DNA from: Loxodes magnus
Lineage: Eukaryota > Ciliophora > Karyorelictea > Loxodida > Loxodidae
Direction: 5' to 3'
NCBI GenBank assembly: GCA_946699065.1
Contig: CAMPDV010000016.1
Span: 1,302,001 to 1,366,000, forward strand
Length of the DNA: 64,000 nt
The notes under the pieces are model-generated. The model saw only the letters and a program-made list of their open reading frames with translations. It was not told the origin of the DNA and did no database searches. The stretch's first letter is position 1, and every line of letters begins with the position of its first letter. Position numbers and translations under genes: made by a program. This document shows, piece by piece, positions 26,385 through 39,446 of the stretch.

Positions 26385-29300
26385 CTTTTATTTATCCTCT
26401 TCAATTAATTATTTCTAGTCTTCATTTATTTTCACCTTTTTGATACCTTCTTTCCTAGGCTTTTTTATTATAGTTTATAGGAAATTATATTGTATATGAG
26501 AAATTTGCTATGGGCTTGAGATATGAGTATTGCTTTGATTATTTAAAAATAGATTATCTGATATTAAGACATAGTGGGTTATGGTTTTATAAGCTTTAAA
26601 AGAGGCAGAAAATCAAACGGTATTTTAAGTAACTTGGGCAGATTCCTGAATTAATAGTAAGACTTTATATCTGACTCTTGATTATATGTGCTTATTAAAT
26701 TTACTGAATTCAAATTGTTAATTACATAAAAATAACTTTCTCTAAGAAAGTAAGAAGGGAGAATGACTTTATGAATTAAGCTTTAGATAGATCTTCATGA
26801 TGCAATTTTTAGAATAGTAGGTTTATAATAATAATCTTATCATTTTACATCTCTTCTTAGAAATTTTTAAGCTCTTTAAGAAAATTTTATAGTGAATAGT
26901 ACTGTTAAATGTGAATATAATTTGCATTCTACATATAAAAATCTTTATGGCCTAAACTAAGATACTGAAGAAGCAGCATATTTCTCTAGTTGTAATGGAC
27001 TTTAAATCAGAATTACTTTTTATGATATATTTCCTTTATTAAAAATTTAAAGTTTAGTTATTACTCTTTAATTTCCTATCTTTTATATCTATCTTTAGTT
27101 CACTATTTCCTATACTGCTTTCCTAATTCCTTCTACTAAAGGAAAGTTCTTACTCATATAATGCTAACTATAATCCATTTAGTTCTATTAGTTAATTTTT
27201 CTGTAAATAATCACTACTAATTTGAATCTTATAATTTCATAAAAAGAAGAGCTAAAATTAAGTTTGAAATAGAAAGCTATCAGGTTAAATAAAGCAATTA
27301 ATTGGCATATTTCAGAGTTATCTTATATGAAAAAAGCAATTTTATTTATTATTTTTAATAGAGGACTTAAATCTATTGGAATCAATGGAGAAATCCATTC
27401 ATATTCTGGAACCTTATAAGAATGCTACTCCCTGAAACTATAAAATATTTAGTCACATATTTATTTCCAAGGACTTAAAATTGATTTTTCACTTTTAATT
27501 AAAATTAGAGGAATAAGTATGTGAAGGAAAAAGTGAAAAAGATATGCATGCAATCGAAAGAAAGGCTTTAAAAACGTCTATCTCTCTTTTAATGAGTTCT
27601 GTTCTGAAAAATTTCAGGTAAATGATGTTAATTTCTACTTATGAAATTAATTTTTTACTACTATGTGATTGAAAGTAAGAATTGCAAAACTTTAGTAACT
27701 TAGGGATCAAAAGCATTATATAAAATACTTTAATTAATATACTTTCTACAAGAGGGATAAGCATACTAGTATGCTAGCTAGTAACATTAGCCAAGCCTTA
27801 TTAAAATCTACTAAATAATAGATTAAAATCTCATTTATAAATAAAATAGGATAAGCAAGATCATTATTTTCCTCTATGAGGATAATTTAATACAATATCT
27901 AATATCAGTACAGAGTTATTAATGTGATTATGACCAGTTAATTATAAATCATACTTAGAGCTATTTCAAGTATCTAGTTCTGACTGGTTTCATCGTTTTA
28001 ATCTGAATGATAATTTATAAACCTATATTTCCAAAATCCAATCAAAATTAAGAGCATAATATGAGCATTCTATTAATTAGACTGAGCTTTAAAAAAATGG
28101 TTTTAAAAAGCTGATAAAATAATAAAAAAGCGAGCTAAGCATTAAATATTTCCAGTATGCTATTTAAAATTAGTTAAAACTTAAAGTTATCTAAGTCTAA
28201 TGGGATAATAAACGATATTAAACTACTAAGCTAGCATCTTAATCATTAATATGCTAATATCTTAATACTTTTAAAGTATATAATAGATTACAATTTAAAA
28301 TTGGAAAAAGAAACATAGCTTAAGATATTTTCATTAATGAAGACATAAAATTACAAAACTTGATTGATAAGCTGCCTCTAATATTCTTCGGTTAATCTAA
28401 CAAAATCTTCAGATAAAATTTTTCATAAGAATCTAAGAAAAAAAAGAATTGAAATTGTAGGATAAAACATAGATAATTGATTGGAGTCTAAAGAAGAACA
28501 ATAAGAAAGCACAAGAAACAACTGGAAAAGTTGGAAGATGAAAAGAACGATGCTTGAACTTTTTGAGCATAATTTAAATGAAGTATCTAATTTAAATCAG
28601 TAAATTCATTTCATTGTCATTTTTATTAAAGTGATTTCTTCTTCTTAATCTAGTAAAATTATTAAAAAATATACTTAAGTCATATAAAAGTATTTTAGAT
28701 TTAAAAAGTCTTTGATTCAAGGAAAATTAATTTTAAACATTTTTTACAAAAAAGAAAAATATTTTTGAATTGCCTTAAGAAAATGTGTAAAAGGCAGGAC
28801 TATAATTCCAGATACAAAAAAGAGGTAAAAAATAAAATTAAACCAAAAAGAAAAAAGAATATATAACAGTATAGCCAAAAAACTAAATGATATGATTACT
28901 CTAGATTATTTGATAAGCCATTTAAATGAATACTATATAATCTACTTAATCTTAGGTGATTCTCTAAAAGAAACGCTAGATATATATTAATAAAAATAAA
29001 ATTGCAAATTGTCAAAATTCTTATACTATCAAGTAACTTCAATCATAATCTACTTAGTTGCTTCTTACTTTACTATACTTGCTTAGTAATAATTTCTACA
29101 AGGCAGTTTAATATCTTTCGCTTCAATTACTAGTATTTAATACAGAAATGTAAAATCTATGTTTGTTATCATTATAAGCTATTTATTATGAATAGATTGA
29201 ACCAGTTTTACTATTAAAAATTGAAGGAATTAATAAGTATTTATTTCTACCTAGAACTAGCAGAAATATCAACTAGCTTAATTAAATTATATCATTCCAG

Positions 29301-30379
29301 TTAATTTTCATCTCCTTCATTTTAATTTTAGAGAAGGAATAAACAATTTAAGCGACTTAAGAACTTGCGAATTCTAATTTAAATGGCTATTATCATATTT
29401 TCGATTCTAATATTGGAAAAGATACCTTTAAGTACTTTTTTTATAGCTCTAAGATAGATAAAGGATAGGATACTTTAAAATTGTAGAGTTAACTTTAAAT
29501 TAGTATAGATTAAGAAAAATAGGGATAATGCTTATAACCTATAAAAGTATATTCTTTAGAAGCATTTTATGAGCATCAATAAGAAGGCAACCTAATTAGC
29601 AATCCTTTTCATTATATTATTAGACTAATTTTTTAATTTATAACCTTAGAGCTAAGCACTTCCTTTGTTCTATTGTGCTAATTTTTAATTACACTTTAAA
29701 GAAATTTTAAGAAATTAAAAAAATGAAAAAGAAAGCAGTTAGAAGTACTAAAATCTACAATAGTAAAAGAGATAAATTAGTATACATTCTACCAAAGTAT
29801 GGATATATATCAATCAATAGTCATTAAATACTATAACAACTAATACTTATCTCTGTACTTCAATCTAAAAAGATTGTACTGAAGACTATTTTTAATAGAC
29901 AATGAGATGAAAATAAAGAAGTATCAATAACATTTGAAAATAACAAATAAGCAAAGAATATCATTTCTAGTGAGACGAAAAGTAAGATGAGGATTAAAGA
30001 GACTTATTAGTGATATAAGATAATATAAGCTTAATAAGCATATAATTAGTAATAATTACAACTTATATACTATGTGTACCATTTTTTAAGTAATGTATTC
30101 TAGTATACTAAATGCTTCAAGCAATCTGGTTTTTATTTATCTTAAAGGATTAAAAGTTATAGAAAAGCTTCTATCTAATTATAATTTCTAAGCTGTATAA
30201 TGTATAAAATGCTTGCATAAAAGACTGGTTTATTCCTTATTTGCAAAGAGAATAGCTAAAGGTTTTGAAAGATAGCGAAAAATAAGTGCGTAAGGAAATG
30301 ATAATCGTTAACTTATGGGGAGGTTTTAATTATAACGATTTTATTAGTTAAATTATTTTCCTTCTAAATATCATTTTCT
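26385..30379. other. Longest gene-free region (4.0 kb)
   Basis: Divergent spacer between the syntaxin and NACHT starts. Several frames, for example line of codons 26401-28566 and 28893-30013 on the + strand, translate into plausible hydrophobic or charged protein, but different frames of the same DNA look equally good and UGA density is near random. No gene is called. Confidence 0.45.
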
Positions 30380-33300
30380 ATGAATAACCTTATCAAGCAT
30401 ATATTATATAACTATGCTCCATTCCTCTATCTGTAGAACAGAAAACTTGCTGGAGGAGGTAATTCAACTTAAACAATGTGCTGTGAAAGTAGACCTGATG
30501 AAAAAATGTTTCAAAAGCCTACTAGAGTAAATAAGTTTTAAATAGAAGCTAACCATATGTCTTGGGAAATCTGCTAGGAAGCTAAGAGAAATAACTTTAA
30601 TTAAATCAAAAAGCTAAGAAAAAAATTCTAAAGCATAGATTTGAACAATATTCAGTTACCCTTAGAAATCATTGCTAACCTATTGAAAGCTTTAGAAAGA
30701 ATGTTTATAAATGAGAACTTCAATGAAGAGATTAGAGAAGTAGCGAAAATAAGTAGAAGCTACTTAATAGTTCTAATTTGCTAACTAGGTGAGTAAACTT
30801 TCCTTAAAAATACTTAGCAAGAAGATGTCTTAAACTAGATATAGCAACTTAAAGTTATAATTAGCTTAAAAAATAAGTATGATTATGGGCTTTACTTAGA
30901 GCTAGATTTGATGGAATAAGCAGTTAACATGCTTAAAATTAACAAGCTAAAGCTAAAATGAATAAATGAAACCCTTAAAAAGGTTGCATAAGCTAGGGAT
31001 TAAATTTCATAAGAGATATATGATCTTGGAAAGAAACTCTAGAGTAAATAAAAGTAAAAGCAGAGGTAATTAATTGAATAAGTAGCTTATATAGATGCTT
31101 TAACCAAAATTTCTTTGATTCATAAAAGTGAGTAAAAATGGGCGATAGAATCCCTCCAAGAACTGATAAATACACAACATTACTGATAGACAAAATAATA
31201 TGCATACGAGTGCTTAATTAAAATCTGCTTGAACACAGAGGATTAAAATCTAAAGAAGAGCATTTTATTAGGAGATGAGTTTGATGGACTCATCACTCTA
31301 TTAGAAAAAGAATAAGGAAGTGATGGCTGGAGAATTCAATAAGCTATAGCAGTTGGGCTCATCTAAGATTATTATAACTAAGAACTAACTGAAGCTTTGA
31401 AGTTTTAAATATCAAAAGTATTAAAAAATAGAAAATTAGACTAGAAAGTATTACAGATTTTCGTAAACGCTAATTAATTATAGACTAATGCAAATAGAAG
31501 CTTTCAACATCCCGATGAAGAAACAGATGCATATCTTTAATCAAAACTTTAAAACATTTAAAAGTAAAAGCAGTCAGGATAGTTTAGGAACTTACATTTT
31601 AAATGAATCCTCTTAAAATGTGCTGATCATATTTATAGTAACGAAGATTAAAAATATGAATTGTTTTAGATTGTTTATAGCTTCATTTTCAGGAATGAGA
31701 AGTAACAAAAGCTAAGATCATTTTAGATTAAAAAAGACAATAAAATTTTTGAGTAAAATGTGAGACATTTGGTCATTATGGGAGATTCAGGATCTGGAAA
31801 ATCTTTCTTTGCTTAAAAATTATATTATAAGCTTCTGAAGAGAAATAGCAAGATTTTTCCTATACTCATAGATCTAGAAGAAATGAAATCTAATAATCCC
31901 ATTCAATAGTTCATTGATTAAGATTCAAAACTCAAACAAATATTACCTAAAATTCGAGCTTTTAGACGAAATACTTTACTTTTTATTCTGGATGGATTTG
32001 AAGAGATAAAAGACAAGCGGCAGAAAATAATCAATTAGCACTTTATCAAATGACCTAATAGTCTTGTAATTACTACTGTTAGAACACAGGAAATCATCTT
32101 TAAGAAGAACTACTAACTTCAATTTTCTACTTCGAGTTTCTGTGATCAACCTGATTTCAATAGTTATGAATAAATTTTCCTTTAGCCTTTTTCAGATAAC
32201 ATGGTACTAGAATATCTAGATCTGTTCTTAAAGAAAGCAAAATAGAAACTGCCTTATTCTAAAGAACTTGAAAATGGTAAAAAATGCTTTGAATGGCTTA
32301 GCTAATTTTCTAATGCAGTTAAATTGATTTCTAATCCTCTAGCTTTGTTCCTTGTATCAAATTCATTACTAAACCTCAAAAATAAATATGATAAAAGCTA
32401 GTCAAAATAACCTCTAAGTTAACTACTCATATATGACTTTTTCATATACAGCGTCTTCTAAAAATAAAGCTTAATTTTAGTAAGTGAGAAGAGAGTAGCA
32501 AATGTAGATAAGTCAGAAGTAGAGTTAATTAATATGTTTTACTGCTTTTGTAAGAAAATAGCGGTAAATCAGATGCTTAGATCAGATCCATAAGCTAACT
32601 TTGATTAAAATGATTAGATGGTAGAGGAATTCTTATATCAGAACTATAGCATAATCAAGGAATTTCCAATTTAAATAGATAACTAAGGATAATCTGGTAA
32701 TTCTAATAAAGTATACAAGTGAGTCCATAAATCCATGCTTGAATACTTCGTAGCTAGAAGTTTGTTTAGCGTGGATATATAAGACATAGTATCCAACACG
32801 TTAATATAATAGAATCTTAACGCTGAGCTGTTTAATCTAGTTTCGATAGCAAATTTTCCTACTATAATAAATTTCAGTGTAAATGCTTTATAAAGCTAGG
32901 ATAACTTAACTAACTAGCTTTATGATTAAATTTTAAAATCTTAAGACAATAAAACTTATGTAATCGCAGCTTCAAATGCAATAACAGTATTAGTAAAATC
33001 AGGATTCTAGTTTCTTAATAAAAATTTGAGCAAAATTCATATAAGAGAAGCTAGTCTTTAGAATGGGATATTCGAAAAAATGAATCTCTCAGAAAGCTCT
33101 ATAATTAACTGTAATCTTCAGAATATAAACTTGGTGAATTGTACTCTTAATAATACAAATTTGGAAAATAGCTACTTTACTAATGAGAACTATTATAAGT
33201 TAAACATTTACGAAAAAATAGAACTTTTCTTTATTGATGGGAACAATGATATCAACTTACTTTCCCATAAAAAGAAGTGTGCTATTATGTTTACCAAAAT

Positions 33301-35818
33301 GAATGAATAGGGAAAAATTATTATCTAGAAGGAGGAACAGATTTAGAATGACATCCATGTGAACATTTCCTCTGAATAAAATTTGATTTCTATATCTTAC
33401 TGAGGACTGAATAAAGTCGATTTGCATTCTACTAGCAACTTCTAGCTAATCAATTCCTTTTCGATAGAGCTTTCCTTTCCTTAGTCATATTTTTGCTGTT
33501 ATTAGGACTCTCAATTTTTATTAGTAGCTAATGGTTATGAATCTTCAGCTAAGGAAATTTCCGCTTGAAGAATAGATTTGTAGACTCAATTACAAACTTA
33601 AAATAACTTTAGTTTGAAGTGCTAGTTTGATTGATACAGAGTAGATCAGATTTTCAATATAGACTAAGTAGGAAACTTCATAATTCTGCTGTCTTTCAAT
33701 AACAAGATTAACTAAGTTCTGGTTAAAATCAACTTATTCCTTAACGAAGACAAGTTTGAATACGTTTAGAAGACTAACGAAATATGAAATGTGATGTATG
33801 ATTTTCAAAACTTGATCTTCTATTATAATTATGAACTGAAGTTCCTATACAATCTAAAGACTAAGTAGACAAGCTAGATCTACTACTAGGGAATTCCTAA
33901 GTTCTTTAACTCTAAAAAGTTGTATATTAAAGACTAATAAAGGATCTTTCTAATAGACATCGAAAAAACCAAAGATAATGTTTACGCATTTACCAACTAC
34001 GTTTACAGTGTTTCAAACATATAGGAAAAGAACGAAAAAGTGTATTTGTACGATAACCAGAACAAAATCATACAAATCATATAATTTGCAGATCTCATTA
34101 ACAGTCATTAAATCAATGACCTTGCTAACTATAACCAACTAGACCAATTTTTCAAGTCTTATCAGAAATTCGATTTTGCTTTTACAGACAACTTGGAGTA
34201 TTTTTCATTTTTGTAGCCCTTTGAAAACTACTTCAACGTATATATAATTAATAAGAATGGAATTCTAATAAAGAAGCTACAGATTAAAATAGTATGGTAT
34301 AAAAACACCACAGGGATCAGTTAGTAGTTTTGCTATGAAGATTTGCTTATCGTAACAGATCTCGCTATTTATAAGTATAATTTAACAAGAGATGAGAAGA
34401 CCTAAATTTAGCACTAAAGTACTCAAGACATATTTAATTAGAAGTTTTTCAATGCTAATAATAAAACTCCTATTATTAGAGTGAATGAGACTAATTACTT
34501 ATGCTTCTATAATACTCTTGGCTTCAATAGCAAGGAAACCTATATCTTAAATTGAAATACTTAAGACTAGTAAATAACCTACGAAACTTAAATATCTGAA
34601 AACCATTCTTTTATCTATATATCAGAGGTACATATTTTCGGTATCATGCAGCAATCTTAAAAATGAACCGACAAACTAGAGATAGAACTTTCTAAGTTAC
34701 CTCTGAAAAACATAGCTTAGAAAACTAAATAGTTGAAAATAGAAATAGAAAGGAAAACTAAAATCCAAGAACACTGAGAATTTAGCATAAACGAAAAATA
34801 CGCTTTCTATATAAACTAAGGAAAGCTAGTAGTTCAGAGCTTAGAAGGTAATGGAGCTAAGTATCATCAAATAGAGGAAAACTTGTTTCTCTATTTGAAC
34901 TTAGTAAGTGAAAACGAGTTATTAGTGCTAGTTGAGGATAAAAAGCTGAAGCATAATTAAGCTAAAATATATGATTTCATAGAAAACTCTGTGAAATTCT
35001 AGATAGAAGCTCCTAAAATTTCAAGCTAAAATTGAAAGGCAATTTAGTTTGATCAGTTTTCTAAATAGTTAATTATTAATGATGAGAAATAGTAAAGCAG
35101 GATATACAAAATAGATAACTCTTAGATTATCTTATAACTGAAAATGGGAGCTCTAGGATGTTTTGATCTGAGTTAATCATCAGGAAATTTGAAAAGGATT
35201 AATAAATAATAGAGATCGATAATGGAAAGCCAAGGCTTTCAGTTGTTGAACTAGAAAAAGGTTTCTGATTCTGGAATATCAGCTTTCTGCCAATCTAGTT
35301 AAAGGAAATCCTCTAGATCGGTTGAAGGGTAAGAAGCTAAGTAAAATGAAAACCAAAAGATACATTAAGAAAGAAAGTTATTTTCCAATTAAAGTTTGAA
35401 TGAAGAAAATCAATCATCTAAATCAGAGCTAAAAATGATTGATTAAAGCTAGTCATATGAGAAGATTGTAGTATCTCAAATTTGTCTTAATGATTTTGTA
35501 TGATATAAGTAGAACAAGAATTAGAAAGATATTTAAAATAATTTGCTATGCAAGTAGAAAGTTAAAATAAATGGAATTAATGAAGCTTACTAAAACGGCC
35601 AATAAATTAATTTAAATCAAGAAGAAGAAAAAAGTAAAAAGATGAAAGAGTAAAATAATTTACCTACTAATCAAATAAAGTTAGATAAACTAAAGCAATT
35701 CGTCCCAACTGAAGGAGATGAAGAATTCTATGATGCTCATTAATATCTTGAAAGTGCTAGAACTTTTATTTCTCAAGGAACTCTATTATATGAAACGGCG
35801 GACGAAGGTGAAAATTGA
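30380..35818 (+). CDS. Giant NACHT (STAND/NLR-like) protein with pentapeptide repeats and propeller-like C-terminus
   Basis: 1812 residues in one exon; an alternative start is ATG 30476. Residues 1-460 are all-helical, ARM/HEAT-like. The NACHT module follows: Walker A GDSGSGKS (468-475), Walker B LLFILDGFEE with D538 and the NACHT-type small residue plus acidic pair, sensor VITTVRTQE, and the C-terminal NACHT signature VHKSMLEYFVARSLF (about 780-795, first Trp of the region from TGA). Residues about 885-933 are pentapeptide repeats (EASLQNGIFEKMNLSESS). From about 950 to 1590 short beta strands with Trp/Phe/Tyr-Asp pairs suggest one or two beta-propellers. The tail is Ser/Gln-rich with an acidic EGDEEFYDAHQ near the end. 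Such proteins act as ATP-driven oligomerising switches, often in immunity or cell death; that role is inferred. Fourteen internal TGAs read as Trp. Confidence 0.85.
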
Positions 35819-36260
35819 AATTGTTTCTATCTAGACTATTTTATTTTGTTACTTCATAAAGTATCTTTATAGCTTCATAATCTTTAAAAAAGAAATAAAG
35901 CATAATAAATGCTTATACGGTAGATTTTAAAGTAAAAATCCATAAAAATATAAATTTATCTATTTAAAAATGAAATTTAACTGGAACCACATTACTCGCT
36001 TTTATTCTATTTTTTATGATATAAAATACTTTATGATTACATATCATGATAGATAAAACTTAGGAGCTTTAAGCTGCTTTCTTCAATAGAGTAAATCAGT
36101 CAGATTTTCTTTAATATCATATGAATCTAAAAAAGAAGAAGGGAATGCAGTTTATTAGAGTCTTAGGAATTTAAGGTAAAAAGCCAATTAACTTGATTGT
36201 ATTAAAGAGGCTTATGTAAAAGTGGTTAAATGCTAACACTTAAATTAAATAATTATAGTC
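35819..36260. other. Convergent spacer
   Basis: Between the ends of the NACHT and M16 genes; A+T-rich, nothing recognised. Confidence 0.6.
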
Positions 36261-37758
36261 TCAGAAGGGTAAGTCCTTTGATTTTGCCCATTCATGCTAA
36301 GTTTCGTCATCACTATGCAAGACAAAAGCACAAGCTCCATATGCTGAATAAGCAATTTTCTATTGAATGAAAACTTACAGGATCTGCTAAATATTTAGAA
36401 TAAACTTTCTATAGCTGCTAAGGAGTTTAGTGGGCAATTCTTAAAGCTACTTCAGTTCTAGTTAATCTTCTATTATGTGTTAATAATTGCTACCCTATTT
36501 CTTAGAATGTGGTTTGTGGATTTTCGCTACTATTAATTAAAGAATTATAAAGTGTATTTTTGGCTCTATACATTTCGTGGTCATGAACTTATTAGCTTAA
36601 TTCTTTGGCATTTAATAAAATATCATCCCAGATATATCTTGATGATATATCAAAGCAAGTAAAAAAATGACCTGCTAGTCCCAATTCTTCATATGGGAGA
36701 TAATAGGATTTATGCATAGTAATATCATCATATTCTCCTAATCTCAAATGTAACGAGTTATATTATAGATAAGGATCGTTTATATTGGTATCTATAGACG
36801 GAGTATATTCTCCCCAGATATATTAAAGAAGCTAAAAGGCAAAGAAATCTTCATGAAGCTTAGAAGGTGCTTTTACCATCAAAGCTACATTACAGAGACT
36901 ATCGTATTCTCTAATATATACGCAGCTCGTTGTGAATTTCACCTCTTTTTTTTCTTCAGTTGTCTCAGATTATGCATTTTTAACATTTCCGAAAGTATTT
37001 TCAACATAATTTACGAATTTCTCATGATCGATTTCTCCAGTTCCTACTACTACTATATTAGATGCAAAGTAATTCTTTTAAATCCATTTTCTTATACTCT
37101 CTACATCAATTTAAGCTACACTATTTTAGTTTCCTAAGATAGGTTAACCTAACATGTGGTCACGAAAGGCAGAAAAATGTACATATTCTAAGCAAAATCT
37201 TTCTGGATCGTTATTTTAAGTTTTTACTTCTCTTAAAACTTTATTCTTAAGGGCTTATAGCTCATTTTAGTTCAGTTCCGGTTTAAACAATATCTAATAT
37301 AGAGCATCAACTGCTCAGGAAGCGTCTTGCTTGAAGACTTAGAATCCAATTGAACTGAATTCCCTTCCGGGGTTGCAAAACTTTTAAGCAGCTCGATCGC
37401 TTATTTAATCTTGCAACTATTATTTAGTTAAATTTTCAGTACCAAGAAAAGCTGCTCTTTAAGCTAAATTGTTGATTCCTGAATGTTCTTTAGTTTCATT
37501 TCGAGAACCTACTTTTAAATGAACTCCAACAGTTGCCTATTACCCTTAAAAATACTCAGTTGCTACTCTCAAGCCATTAGATAATGTAGAAATTTTTGTA
37601 TTTTTGCTATATTTTAGAGCTTCAGGTATCTAACCAATTTCTAATTCTCCTTGATTTACTAATCGAGATTTCGAGAATTAAAAATTTTCAGTTGATGGCT
37701 ATAATACGAGTTAAGTAGTAGAGAAATATCTGCTTAATAATCTACTAAGCTATGACAT
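36261..37758 (-). CDS. Mitochondrial M16 protein, MPP-beta/complex III core-like, zinc motif lost
   Basis: 492 residues after one 19-nt intron (36360-36378). Starts with an Arg/Ser presequence, MSQLSRLLSRYFSTTQ, ending in a likely cleavage site RYFST. Then the M16 fold: LSNGLRVATE, VGVHLKVGSRNETKEHSGIN, AAFLGTENLT, and a C-terminal half with HMLGQPILGNQNSV, IRKWIQKNYFASNIVVVGTG and AYSAYGACAFV. Length equals that of MPP subunits. Active MPP-beta has HxxEH where this protein has NNLAQ, so it cannot bind zinc there; no MPP-alpha glycine loop was seen either. A core subunit of respiratory complex III or a non-catalytic MPP partner fits best. Confidence 0.9.
36360..36378 (-). other. Intron of M16 gene, 19 nt
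   Basis: On the minus strand GTAAGT...ATAG; removal joins SKYLADP to KIAYSAYGACAFV and reaches the stop in phase. Confidence 0.88.
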
Positions 37759-39446
37759 TTTTACAAAAATCTTCTAATTTTAATTAAAAAAGATACATCC
37801 TATCTGTTTAAAAGTATTCTATATACTATCAACCTTTAATTTTATTCCATATCCAATTATAAAGTTTTGAAATGCTTCCTATCTTCAATTACTAGGATTT
37901 ATATTTCGGTCAGCTTATATTTTATCATATCGTTTTTACTTTTAAAAGGTTAATTAAAAAAATGCTGTGCAAGCTTTATTTTTCCTTACAATTGATAGTG
38001 GAATAACTCTAACTCCTAACTGATTTAATGCTTTAAATTTTTAATCCATTTATGATATTTTTTCGACTAGTGGAATATATAAAAATTTACCTACTAAATA
38101 ATTATTTTTTATTGTTTTTTCATGTATAAAAATAGTAGCTGAAGTAAAGGTTCTTTATTCTTAAATAATTAGCCTAAATTCATTTTATATAGAACTCTAG
38201 CACAATAACACTCATACTATCCTTAATATTTTATAGTCCTAAATATTGCTATTAACTGCCTATTTTTACTATATTTTATAGATTTTTGATTTCAATAACT
38301 TTTATACTAAAGTCCAATAATTAAAAGTTTAGAAGCTTAAAAGCATTCTTCTTAGTTATCCATGCAGATTATTTTTCTATATTTACTAATTATTTTCTTA
38401 TTCCTTTTCCTAAATTAGACGATTCTAATTCTTAGCGCTTTAGTATTACAATCAAGATAGTTAGTTATAAGGTAAATTATTTATATAAATTGCTTCTTTT
38501 TTCTCTCCATTATATCTATTAAGCTTTCCTTTAATATTTTCTACAATCATTAATTAGAATTTAATATACTTATAGATAACCAAATTTGGCTTCTATTGTA
38601 GAGGTTTATTAAGTAGTCTATAACCAACTAGTTCTATTATTTAAACCTTAAATAATTAAACATGTAATTACATGCCTAAGTAGCTTAGAACTAAGTAGGA
38701 ACACAAAGATCCTGCTATTATTAGAATTCCTCTACTTATAAGTAGCACAGCAGCTCTGTTTCTTAGTATTATATCCATCATATAAGCAAATAACTATTTT
38801 AATTCCTAGTTTCTTTCAGAAGAACAAACTGAGGAAATAAGCAAAATCTTTAGTTTTATGATATGATAGTGAAATGCTAAAGGATAAAAGAACAATTACT
38901 ACTGCTTAATAGGAGTGCTTAGTTTATATCTATATATACCATTTATATTAACTTAGAGTAATTCCATTATACACAAGCTAGTTAAATATATTTAAGGGTT
39001 ATTAAGTCTAAATTAGAAATAGTAGTATACTATATGGAAGCATTATAAGCTAAATATGTCTTTTATTAGCTAGTATATAAATTAAGGATTATCTATTAAA
39101 TAGGCTTGACATATTTATGTTTGCTATTTAATACTTTCAACCTTCTATTCTATCTTAAGAAAATATCTCCCCATATTTCACCTCTTGCTTTTTACTTTTA
39201 CGCACATAACCATATATGAAAGGTACAGTTTTTTGAAGGATATAAATTAGATTAGCATAGGTATAAATCTGATAAAGGGATAGAATGGTTAGAATTGCAA
39301 AAATAGTAAGGAATAAATAAGATAAGGGAGATTTATTTGGATAAGTAAGGAAGTTACAGTGTAATAAGATAATATAAGTATAAATTATAGTAAAAATAGA
39401 AAATAATTGACTATACTTGTTTATTCATTATAATTATATCACTTTT
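37759..39446. other. Divergent spacer
   Basis: 1.7 kb holding the promoters of the M16 gene (-) and the RRM gene (+). No further gene recognised. Confidence 0.6.

Noticed and set aside
26401-28566. About 720-codon + frame, membrane-protein-like
   Set aside because: It contains about 16 UGAs (2.2%), near the random expectation and well above the 0.8% in the NACHT gene. No homology.
28893-30013. Possible multi-pass membrane protein with a frameshift or tiny introns
   Set aside because: All three + frames give equally plausible translations, so the reading cannot be fixed from sequence alone.
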